Below, piece after piece: positions 6,507 to 11,930 of a stretch of DNA of 11,930 nucleotides. The stretch covers positions 1 to 11,930 of the forward strand of contig JAISHL010000033.1 of NCBI GenBank assembly GCA_031262565.1, read 5' to 3'. The notes beneath the pieces were generated by a model. The model ran no database searches. It was not told where the DNA came from and saw only the letters and a list, made by a program, of their open reading frames with translations. Every line of letters starts with the position of its first letter. Positions within the stretch are counted from its first letter, which is position 1. The translations under genes were made by a program, and so were the position numbers. The stretch comes from Candidatus Nomurabacteria bacterium. GTDB lineage: Bacteria > Patescibacteriota > Saccharimonadia > Saccharimonadales > Saccharimonadaceae.

Positions 6507-6580
6507 TTTCTAATACCCCTCTTATAACATAATCATAATTAATATTATAGCGCACATTGAACGTTTTTTATAATTATTGG

Positions 6581-6608
6581 TTTACAGTATAACAAAGTTC
6601 ACTATACT
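6581..6608 (+). promoter_or_regulatory. Upstream promoter reading toward the tRNA genes
   Basis: TTTACA (6581-6586), 16-base spacer, TATACT (6603-6608). Bases 6594-6610 match 4018-4034 (the promoter of the 42-residue ORF) at 14 of 17 positions, so the two promoters look related by descent. No gene other than the tRNAs follows it. Confidence 0.5.
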
Positions 6609-6610
6609 GT
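6584..6610. promoter_or_regulatory. Operator-like dyad between methyltransferase and tRNA genes
   Basis: A perfect inverted repeat, ACAGTATA-N11-TATACTGT, has arms at 6584-6591 and 6603-6610. It has the same 8-11-8 geometry as the dyad at 4014-4040. Each arm contains a TATACT-like -10 element, one per strand, so a bound protein could control both directions. Confidence 0.5.
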
Positions 6611-6615
6611 CGCAA
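6586..6615 (-). promoter_or_regulatory. Candidate methyltransferase promoter
   Basis: On the - strand there is TTGCGA (6610-6615), an 18-base spacer and TATACT (6586-6591), giving a leader of about 70 bases. A perfect TATAAT also lies nearer the gene (6544-6549) but has no convincing -35, so either or both may be used. Confidence 0.4.
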
Positions 6616-6635
6616 TAGTGACGAGAGCTAATACG

Positions 6636-6651
6636 AAAAAATTTGCATGAC
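6636..6651. repeat. Right copy of the 16-bp direct repeat
   Basis: AAAAAATTTGCATGAC, identical to 4200-4215. In this copy the TTGCAT inside the repeat serves as the -35 element of the tRNA promoter. Confidence 0.85.
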
Positions 6652-6671
6652 TAAAAAATCTATGCTATAAT
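6643..6671 (+). promoter_or_regulatory. tRNA operon promoter
   Basis: TTGCAT (6643-6648), 17-base spacer, perfect TATAAT (6666-6671). The predicted start is near 6678, about 20 bases before the first tRNA. The -35 lies inside the 16-bp direct repeat. Confidence 0.8.
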
Positions 6672-6697
6672 ACTGGGAGTTTTCGCGTGTTTGTAAT

Positions 6698-6774
6698 GGC
6701 ACCGTAGCTCAGCTGGTTAGAGCGTAGGACTCATAAGCCTGAGGTCACTGGTTCGATCCCAGTCGGTGCTACCA
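6698..6774 (+). tRNA. tRNA-Met (CAT), elongator type
   Basis: 77 bases with a full cloverleaf and encoded CCA. The acceptor GGCACCG pairs with CGGTGCT (first pair G-U). The D arm is GCTC/GAGC, the anticodon loop is CTCATAA with CAT at 6732-6734, and the T arm has the TTCGATC loop. Body features resemble elongator tRNA-Met, for example GTAGCTCAGCTGGTTAGAGC. A lysidine-modified tRNA-Ile2 with the same CAT anticodon cannot be fully excluded. The last anticodon-stem pair is an A-G mismatch (6729/6737), and the first is a U-G wobble. Confidence 0.92.
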
Positions 6775-6808
6775 AACTTATCTAGCGAAGACTGGGAACG
6801 AATTATAT

Positions 6809-6886
6809 CGCGGGGTGGAGCAGTCTGGTCAGCTCGCGTGGCTCATAACCACGAGGTCGTTGGTTCAAATCCAACCCCCGCCACCA
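6809..6886 (+). tRNA. Initiator tRNA-fMet (CAT)
   Basis: 78 bases with encoded CCA and anticodon CAT at 6843-6845. It is close to the E. coli initiator over the CGCGGGGTGGAGCAG 5' end. The first acceptor pair is an unpaired C1-C72, the hallmark mismatch that allows formylation and blocks elongator use. The anticodon stem is CGTGG/CCACG: the two pairs next to the loop are G-C, but the third of the normally invariant three G-C pairs is U-A. It lies 34 bases after the tRNA-Met gene and shares its promoter and terminator. Confidence 0.95.
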
Positions 6887-6904
6887 AAAAATTCGGCTTT
6901 ATAT

Positions 6905-6930
6905 ACTGACGGGTTTTCCGTCGGTTTTTT
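6905..6930 (+). terminator. Intrinsic terminator after the tRNA pair
   Basis: An 8-bp stem, ACTGACGG (6905-6912) with CCGTCGGT (6918-6925, one wobble), loop GTTTT, then six T. Strong on the + strand. On the - strand there is no T run, so it does not clearly end the FISUMP gene. Confidence 0.88.
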
Positions 6931-6998
6931 ATTTGCAATTTTTAATTTTTATATAAAAACCCCTGCTCCATATATAAGAATTTAAGCTCGCAATTCAA

Positions 6999-9011
6999 TT
7001 ATAAAACTGATCTGACGGCGTGATTGTCATAGCGCCAGCCAGAGTCAAGGAGAGAAACGCTGCCACTGTTAAAAGTCATGCGGTAGGCTTTTCTGCCGTA
7101 AAGGCTGCCGCTGATTAGATAATTAGTGGGGTCAATTGTGGACGAGAAGAAGCGGCCGTTGGTGCCGGCGGAGGTTAATTTGCCGTCATGTCCGTAGCCA
7201 GAGTAAACTCCCTGCCAAGGTGAGTTGTTATAAGGAATTGTTCCCGTGACTGGAGCCCAGTTGGAACGATTTGCACTGCCTGAAATATAGACTGGGTTTG
7301 TGGCGGAGATGGCGTTCATGGCGGCGTCTAACGCTGTAAAATCTCCGTCCGCATTGCCGCTTGGGATTTTCCAGTCGTTGGGACTGGACGGATTTTGTGC
7401 GGCGGATAGGCTGCTTTTTGGGGAGATTCCGCCTTTTAGAATGAGGGCTGTTTGGTAGTTGGGGTCAGAGATTTCATATTTGGTGTTTGCGCAATTTGAG
7501 CCAGTGTCTCCCATGATGGCACACCAGTTGTAAAGGTAACCGTAACTGGGGAGTAGTTGAGTGGAGGGGTTTGTTGGGTTGCTGGTCATGTACTGGGCGG
7601 GGCTGTAAAGAGCGGTTCTGGTATCACTGGAGGTGGTGGAGTTGCCGCTGAATTGTGCATTGCTAACTCCGATTGAAGAGTCATAATCTACATTCGCTTG
7701 TGGGGCGTATGCTAAATTGTCTATCATCCATAATTTCCCGTCCGGCATTAGTTTCGTGCGGTAATAGCCGGCTTCTGATGCTCCGTTTAGGGCGATTCCG
7801 CCGTCTAAAGCGCCAACATTACTGCAAAGATTAGCACTGGGTGATATTTCTTCGGCTGTGGCTGGGGAGTTTGCGCCAGTGGTTGCTATGTATCCGTTTT
7901 GGCATCTGGAGTCAAACATAGCGCGAACTTCGCCCTGCTTCATTTGGGATTTAATTGCAGTGGAGGAAGTTGAGAGATATATTTGTGGGGCGTAGGTTAT
8001 GGTGCCCATTTTGGTTAATTCGTTTGCTTCTTCGGTTCCTAGTGGTGCGACATAAACGTTATATGTGTCTGGGGTGAGATTTGGGAGTATGCAGCCAAGA
8101 CGAGCGCGGTTGTCTCCGTTAGAGTTTATGGTGTCTGGGGCGTTTGCGGTTTTTTCTAAAAATCCCGTGCCAGAAGTAGTGCATTCCGTGGCGGTTGCGG
8201 GGTTATTTTCTGTTCCAATGTAGATTTTACTGTCTGCGTTAAAGTCTGAAATGGATAAGTTGTCACGAATTATGAGGTCTCCGCCAGTGAAATTTGTGAT
8301 GTTTTCTGAAAAATCTGTGTTATTAACAGAGAGAACGTCATTATCTGTGAGGGTGTAATTGATTTTCGCCCGATAATTCCCCACTGGCAATCCTTCGGCG
8401 TTAATCTGAAGCTCTAAATCATACGGATCAATAGTTCCCTCGGTAGTGAGAATGGTCGGATCTTCGCTCAGAGCTTCACCATTCAGAGTAAGCGGGATGG
8501 CGATTTGATCTGGCTCGGTTGTAATATAAGCGCTTAAAGTGTAGTCTATCACATCGGAATCAATCGGCGCGCCAGTAAAATTATATCGAGCAACAGCACC
8601 CTGCTCTATGGTAATATCGCTAGGCGCGCTTAGCGAAAGTTGGTAAGTATTTGGCGTATTGCCTTCGGCGCGAACGTTGGCGATACTATCGGTAAAAGTG
8701 TTGACAATAGCGAACGATAACACAGGGGCAAGAATCAAAATTGGGAGAGCTTTTTGTAATTTAATAGCAGATTTAGTTCTTGCATTAGACTTATTGCGAC
8801 GACGTTTATTGACAATCAACAAGGTCGCCAAAACCACTCCAAATAGCAAAACTGCGAAAATCAAAGCGAGATAGGACGCGTGATAATCGCCAATAGTAAA
8901 TCCAACAGCAGTTAAGTCAGTATTAGGCACGGCAAGCGTCGGCGACTCTGGCGCAAGTGGCGCGACAGGAGGAGATACAGCCGTCACTGTAAAATCAATA
9001 ATTTGCTGCAA
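6999..9011 (-). CDS. Large FISUMP-domain surface protein
   Basis: 670 residues. The C-terminal part (about 360-670) is a FISUMP domain (Fibrobacter succinogenes major paralogous domain), a predicted extracellular fold of unknown function. Hallmarks are DGKLWMIDNLAY (W428), YGYLYNWCA, DWKIPSG, an FFSST stretch and the terminal HAVRSVL. The N-terminal region has two hydrophobic helices (about 47-67 and 88-106) separated by a basic segment (KRRRNK at 69-74). Residues 110-360 look like Ig/beta-sandwich material rich in S, T and N, probably outside the cell. The start is TTG 9011 with AGAGGGG upstream; an in-frame TAA lies just before it, and no ATG occurs in the first 300 residues. The gene has its own promoter. 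Its coding strand is C-rich over most of its length, the reverse of neighbouring - strand genes. FISUMP proteins are common in Saccharibacteria and some other phyla; the ligand is unknown. Confidence 0.87.
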   Translation of the reverse strand: MQQIIDFTVTAVSPPVAPLAPESPTLAVPNTDLTAVGFTIGDYHASYLALIFAVLLFGVVLATLLIVNKRRRNKSNARTKSAIKLQKALPILILAPVLSFAIVNTFTDSIANVRAEGNTPNTYQLSLSAPSDITIEQGAVARYNFTGAPIDSDVIDYTLSAYITTEPDQIAIPLTLNGEALSEDPTILTTEGTIDPYDLELQINAEGLPVGNYRAKINYTLTDNDVLSVNNTDFSENITNFTGGDLIIRDNLSISDFNADSKIYIGTENNPATATECTTSGTGFLEKTANAPDTINSNGDNRARLGCILPNLTPDTYNVYVAPLGTEEANELTKMGTITYAPQIYLSTSSTAIKSQMKQGEVRAMFDSRCQNGYIATTGANSPATAEEISPSANLCSNVGALDGGIALNGASEAGYYRTKLMPDGKLWMIDNLAYAPQANVDYDSSIGVSNAQFSGNSTTSSDTRTALYSPAQYMTSNPTNPSTQLLPSYGYLYNWCAIMGDTGSNCANTKYEISDPNYQTALILKGGISPKSSLSAAQNPSSPNDWKIPSGNADGDFTALDAAMNAISATNPVYISGSANRSNWAPVTGTIPYNNSPWQGVYSGYGHDGKLTSAGTNGRFFSSTIDPTNYLISGSLYGRKAYRMTFNSGSVSLLDSGWRYDNHAVRSVL

Positions 9012-9068
9012 GTAATATCCCCTCTTTTTTAATTAACAACCATCGCTTCTATTAGTTTATACATAATC

Positions 9069-9097
9069 AGTATACGCTAGATATAAGGGGGAGTCAA
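9069..9097 (-). promoter_or_regulatory. FISUMP gene promoter
   Basis: On the - strand there is TTGACT (9092-9097), a 17-base spacer and TATACT (9069-9074). Transcription is predicted to start near 9062, about 50 bases before the TTG start. It lies directly after the rny stop, so the FISUMP gene can be expressed apart from rny. Confidence 0.75.
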
Positions 9098-9108
9098 GGG
9101 AGATTTAT

Positions 9109-10596
9109 TTACTTCGCGTATTCAACTGCTCGTGTTTCGCGAATGACGTTGACTTTGATTGTGCCGGGGTATTGCATAGTTGACTCGATCTTATTCGCAA
9201 TGTCGCGCGACAATTTGATAGCGCTGAGGTCGTCAACTTTTTCTGGGCGAACGATCACGCGGACTTCGCGACCAGCGGAAATCGCATAGGCTTTGTCAAT
9301 TCCGTCAAAACTCACGGCGACATTTTCCAACTCACGCATGCGCTCAACAAAATTCTCGGCGGAAATATTACGCGCACCTGGTCGAGCAGCCGACAATGCG
9401 TCACAAACTCGAACAATGATCGCCTCTGGCGTTGTCGCTTCAATGTCATCATGGTGTGCTTCAATCGCGTGAACAATCCGGTCGTCCATGCCATATTTTC
9501 GCGCCAACTCTGCACCAATGTGGTGATGTTTTCCCTCGATACGATGCGTCACGGCTTTACCAACGTCGTGCAATAATGTAGCAATTTTCGTAATTCGCAC
9601 ATCCGCGCCAATTTCCTCAGCGATTGAACCTGCGATTTGTGCCATTTCTTTACTGTGTTGTAAAACATTTTGCCCATAACTCGTGCGGAATTTTAACTCA
9701 CCAAGCAAACGCAACATCTCTGGCGGAATGCCAACCACACCAACTTCGCGCGCCGCATCTTCACCTGCTCGAATAATCTCTTTATCGATCTGAACTTGCG
9801 CCTTTGCGACAACTTCTTCAATGCGCGCAGGGTGAATGCGACCGTCTTTCATCAACATTTCCAAGCTCATGCGTGCAACTTGACGACGCACTGGATCAAA
9901 ACTCGACAACACGATCATACCTGGGGTATCATCGACTAAAATATCAACGCCTGTCGCTTTTTGCAACGCCTGAATATTACGTCCCTCTTTACCAATGATT
10001 CGCCCCTTCATATCTTCGTCGGGCAACGCAACCGCCGTCACAGTTCGCTCGGTTGTCACGTCAGAAGCCATACGCTCCATCGCTGTTACGATAATCATCT
10101 CGGCTTTTTGCTCGGCGCTATCTTCGGCTTCACGTTGCAATTTTCCAACCAAGCCAACCAAATCATTTCGCACGTCGCGCTCGGTCATCGCCATCAATTT
10201 TTCAGCGGCTTCATCTTTGGTTAATTTGGCGATTTTTTCCAATTTTTCCTGCTGATTATTGCGAATCGCGCGCACTTCGTCCTTGATTTTTTCCAATTCA
10301 ACTTCGGAATTACGTAATTTTTCGGCACGCTTGTCTAATTCGTCAATTTTATTCAACAATTTATGCTCGCGCTCCGCCACGGCGTTTTCCTGATTTTTAA
10401 CCTCACGGCGCAAATCGTCCGCCTCTTTTTTTGCCTTGTCGCTGGCTTTCAAGATGATTTCACTGGCTTTATTCTGCGCGTCGGCAATGATTTTGTCAGA
10501 TTTTGCCACCGTGCCGTTTTGCTTGATTTTCTGCGCACCAAAAGCCACGCCGCCGCCAACAATCAATCCAGCTACTGTTAAAATTATTTCTAGCAT
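9109..10596 (-). CDS. rny: Ribonuclease Y
   Basis: 495 residues, slightly shorter than the 520 of Bacillus subtilis. RNase Y is a membrane-anchored endoribonuclease that starts mRNA decay in bacteria lacking RNase E. Domains in order: N-terminal membrane helix (about 2-22); a long charged coiled coil (about 30-170); a KH RNA-binding domain with GRIIGKEGRN (198-207); an HD phosphohydrolase domain with the catalytic HD pair H343-D344 (ATLLHDVGK) and HHDD downstream; and the conserved C-terminal region ending near SAGREVRVIVRPEKVDD and QYPGTIKVNVIRE. ATG 10596 is supported by AAGGAG 6-7 bases upstream and by the hydrophobic start. The gene follows tsaB but has its own extended -10 promoter in the gap and a leader of about 110 bases that contains a small hairpin. 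No key residue is missing. Confidence 0.97.
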   Translation of the reverse strand: MLEIILTVAGLIVGGGVAFGAQKIKQNGTVAKSDKIIADAQNKASEIILKASDKAKKEADDLRREVKNQENAVAEREHKLLNKIDELDKRAEKLRNSEVELEKIKDEVRAIRNNQQEKLEKIAKLTKDEAAEKLMAMTERDVRNDLVGLVGKLQREAEDSAEQKAEMIIVTAMERMASDVTTERTVTAVALPDEDMKGRIIGKEGRNIQALQKATGVDILVDDTPGMIVLSSFDPVRRQVARMSLEMLMKDGRIHPARIEEVVAKAQVQIDKEIIRAGEDAAREVGVVGIPPEMLRLLGELKFRTSYGQNVLQHSKEMAQIAGSIAEEIGADVRITKIATLLHDVGKAVTHRIEGKHHHIGAELARKYGMDDRIVHAIEAHHDDIEATTPEAIIVRVCDALSAARPGARNISAENFVERMRELENVAVSFDGIDKAYAISAGREVRVIVRPEKVDDLSAIKLSRDIANKIESTMQYPGTIKVNVIRETRAVEYAK

Positions 10597-10626
10597 TTTT
10601 CTCTCCTTTTTATCAACTTCCCCGCC

Positions 10627-10647
10627 CCAGAAAAATTCAGTTTCTGG
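10627..10647 (-). other. Hairpin in the rny 5' leader
   Basis: A 7-bp perfect stem, CCAGAAA (10627-10633) with TTTCTGG (10641-10647), and a 7-base loop. It lies in the predicted rny mRNA leader about 31 bases before the ribosome site. There is no T run, so it is not a terminator. It may be a structural element or chance. Confidence 0.3.
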
Positions 10648-10713
10648 TTAATTTTCCAAACGAGTTAGTCAATGTTTCAAATTTAATAATCAATTAGCAT
10701 TTCTGCCACCACA

Positions 10714-10722
10714 ATTATATCA
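10714..10722 (-). promoter_or_regulatory. Extended -10 promoter of rny
   Basis: On the - strand the sequence reads TGATATAAT, that is TGn followed by a perfect TATAAT (10714-10719). No clear -35 is present, as is usual for extended -10 promoters. Start near 10707. Confidence 0.6.
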
Positions 10723-10732
10723 CAAAGTGAAT

Positions 10733-11116
10733 TTATTTGCGCGGTTTTGTGATATTCGCGGGCGCGCCGTATTCTGGCAAAACAACCTTGTCGTTTTTTT
10801 TGTCGCTCAACTTTTCAATCCCATCTTTTAGCCAATTTTCACCATTCGTGCCAACAATCGGAATATTTTGCCCATAAGCCAGCGCGTTCGCCGTCGTAAT
10901 CCCAATCCGAAGTCCAGTAAATGAGCCAGGTCCACGAAAAACAACCACGCCAGAGAGTTTTGTAAAATCTTTATCTAATAAATCTTCGATTTCGCCAATC
11001 AAATCATGTGCCAAGCGTCGCTCCGCACTCCAAACTTTCTGCTTGATAATATCGCCAGAAAGACCCAACAGATATATCTCTGTCGGGTCGCCTGCGGTTT
11101 TTAATACTAGAATCAT
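10733..11116 (-). CDS. tsaB: TsaB, tRNA t6A biosynthesis protein, minimal form
   Basis: 127 residues; typical TsaB proteins are about 220-240. TsaB partners TsaD (and TsaE) in making N6-threonylcarbamoyladenosine at A37 of ANN-decoding tRNAs in the cytoplasm. The defining motif GPGSFTGLRIG is intact at about 62-72, after an ASKHA-type first strand (MILVLKTAGDPTEIYL). The conserved dimer-interface helix ITTANALAYGQNIPIVGTN follows. The second half of the usual protein is nearly absent, but the final residues LPEYGAPANITKPRK look like the usual C-terminal Y-x-P motif, so this seems to be an internally shortened version rather than a frameshift. The ATG at 11116 has no ribosome site; instead a TATAAT lies 7 bases upstream, suggesting a leaderless transcript. 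It lies 35 bases after the surface-protein gene. Confidence 0.88.
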   Translation of the reverse strand: MILVLKTAGDPTEIYLLGLSGDIIKQKVWSAERRLAHDLIGEIEDLLDKDFTKLSGVVVFRGPGSFTGLRIGITTANALAYGQNIPIVGTNGENWLKDGIEKLSDKKNDKVVLPEYGAPANITKPRK

Positions 11117-11122
11117 GCAATC

Positions 11123-11131
11123 ATTATATCA
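11123..11131 (-). promoter_or_regulatory. tsaB promoter giving a leaderless mRNA
   Basis: On the - strand there is TGATATAAT, with TATAAT at 11123-11128 and TG one base upstream. Counting 7 bases from the last T places the transcription start on base 11116, the A of the tsaB ATG. The rny promoter has the same TGATATAAT string. Confidence 0.6.
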
Positions 11132-11151
11132 TGCAGATATGCTATTTCGCG

Positions 11152-11930
11152 CTATTTTGTGCCACGCTTTTTCATCATCGCCACAGCGATCAAAGCGAGG
11201 GTAATTGCGCCGATACAGCTCGCAATTGGAGCAATCGTTTCGGAGAAGCCCGTTTTTGGCACGCCTGGGGCTTTGTCTTCCTCTGAATCTGTATTTTCGG
11301 ATCCGCCGCTCGTGCTATTATCAGGACAGCCCGTTACGGTTATATCTTTATTGATCGAACTGGTTCCATCCGAGAGAGTGACCGTGATAGTGTTTTCATA
11401 CGCGCAAGACCCGATCAGATAAATACCGCCTGAAACATTACCATTATCGTCTACAATACCCGCCGTACTACTAGTGCCATCGTGCGAAACAGTTAAAGTG
11501 CTTCCTGGGGTAAATCCACGACCAGTAAAATGAATACTATCACTTGCACCAATCGATACTGTGGTTTTATCAAAGTAAATATCTTGCGATAAGCCTTCCG
11601 CGACCGTCACAGTGATTGGAGTTACATCACTAACGGCATCCTCATTAGAAACTGATGTTTCGGCACAATACCCGCCAATACTATACGAACCAGCCACATT
11701 AGCTACAGGAAGAAATCGCCCCGAAAAAGATCCGTCGTTGTCGTCAGTCAAATAGCCAGTCCTATGAATATCATTCACTAATACATAGAAACTAGTATCT
11801 TGCGTAGGATTATCACAAGTGCCGCTCACTATAACACTCTGACCTGGCGCTACTGTCGTCGGCTCAATATTTAATGTAGTAGCCGCGCTCGCCGATGATG
11901 ACATCATCATCACAAAGCCAAGACTGGCGG
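11152..11930 (-). CDS. Secreted Ig-like protein with VPKTG sorting signal (5' truncated)
   Basis: The frame is open to the right window edge. Upstream of the GTG at 11913 it still encodes a hydrophobic ASLGF stretch, so the true start and the first part of the signal peptide lie outside; the visible VMMMSSSASA ends in a plausible signal-peptidase site before ATT. Two tandem beta-sandwich (Ig-like) units follow, with the related starts IEPTTVAPGQSVIVSG and FDKTTVSIGASDSIHFTG. Each has one cysteine pair (C33/C83 and C170/C196, numbered from the GTG). A linker rich in S, E and D leads to VPKTG (218-222), a membrane helix (about 227-247) and the basic tail KKRGTK. This is the LPxTG-type layout recognised by sortases, so the protein is probably anchored to the cell wall or held in the membrane. 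Its ligand is unknown. TsaB follows after 35 bases. Confidence 0.85.
   Translation of the reverse strand, partial: ASLGFVMMMSSSASAATTLNIEPTTVAPGQSVIVSGTCDNPTQDTSFYVLVNDIHRTGYLTDDNDGSFSGRFLPVANVAGSYSIGGYCAETSVSNEDAVSDVTPITVTVAEGLSQDIYFDKTTVSIGASDSIHFTGRGFTPGSTLTVSHDGTSSTAGIVDDNGNVSGGIYLIGSCAYENTITVTLSDGTSSINKDITVTGCPDNSTSGGSENTDSEEDKAPGVPKTGFSETIAPIASCIGAITLALIAVAMMKKRGTK

Noticed and set aside
9312-10651. Several 60-90-codon ORFs within rny in other frames
   Set aside because: All are shadows of the strongly supported RNase Y gene, with no ribosome sites or recognisable products.
10650-10690. TTGACT on the - strand in the rny leader as a promoter
   Set aside because: No acceptable -10 lies 16-18 bases downstream.
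1-11930. CRISPR array, transposase, integrase or phage genes
   Set aside because: No regularly spaced repeats and no recombinase-like protein are seen in any frame; the only paired repeats are those flanking the methyltransferase.

Overview
The window (11.9 kb, AT-rich, densely coding) looks like chromosomal DNA from a small-genome Patescibacteria/CPR bacterium, most probably a Saccharibacteria (TM7) relative. The assignment is an inference. It rests on a FISUMP-domain surface protein, a VPxTG-type sorting signal, a very short TsaB, RNase Y, a stand-alone ATP-cone protein and tight gene packing. UGA is used as a stop (end of dnaG), so this is not one of the UGA-recoding CPR lineages.

Layout. 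(1) Bases 1-1515, + strand: the 3' end of a DNA primase gene (dnaG) overlaps a TatD-family nuclease gene. The TatD gene carries an in-frame insertion made from a dispersed 'HPELVSGS'-type repeat. (2) Bases 1512-3954, - strand: one promoter and a possible leader ORF drive a three-gene operon. It encodes a CcdA/DsbD-like membrane protein without cysteines, a stand-alone ATP-cone protein, and a dihydrolipoamide-dehydrogenase-like flavoprotein that has lost its redox disulfide and its catalytic histidine. Its last gene meets tatD tail to tail, and the two stop codons share one TTAA. (3) Bases 4004-6700, an accessory-looking block: a strong promoter inside an 8-11-8 dyad, a 42-residue ORF, a two-way terminator, and a 750-residue N6-adenine DNA methyltransferase on the - strand. 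A second dyad with divergent promoters lies upstream of the methyltransferase. A 16-bp exact direct repeat brackets the methyltransferase gene, and its right copy supplies the -35 region of a tRNA promoter. (4) Bases 6698-6930: elongator-type tRNA-Met and initiator tRNA-fMet, then an intrinsic terminator. (5) Bases 6999-9097, - strand: a large FISUMP surface protein with its own consensus promoter and a base skew opposite to the other - strand genes. (6) Bases 9109-11930, - strand: RNase Y (rny), a minimal tsaB that appears to be transcribed leaderless, and the 3' part of a secreted Ig-like protein with a C-terminal VPKTG sorting signal; its start lies beyond the right edge.

How the genes work together: dnaG, rny, tsaB and the tRNAs are housekeeping replication and RNA-metabolism genes. 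The two surface proteins probably decorate the envelope of this presumed host-associated cell. The least explained parts are the cysteine-depleted redox-fold operon and the methyltransferase block with paired repeats and dyads next to the tRNA promoter. No intergenic stretch reaches 300 bases. No CRISPR array, transposase, integrase or rRNA is visible.
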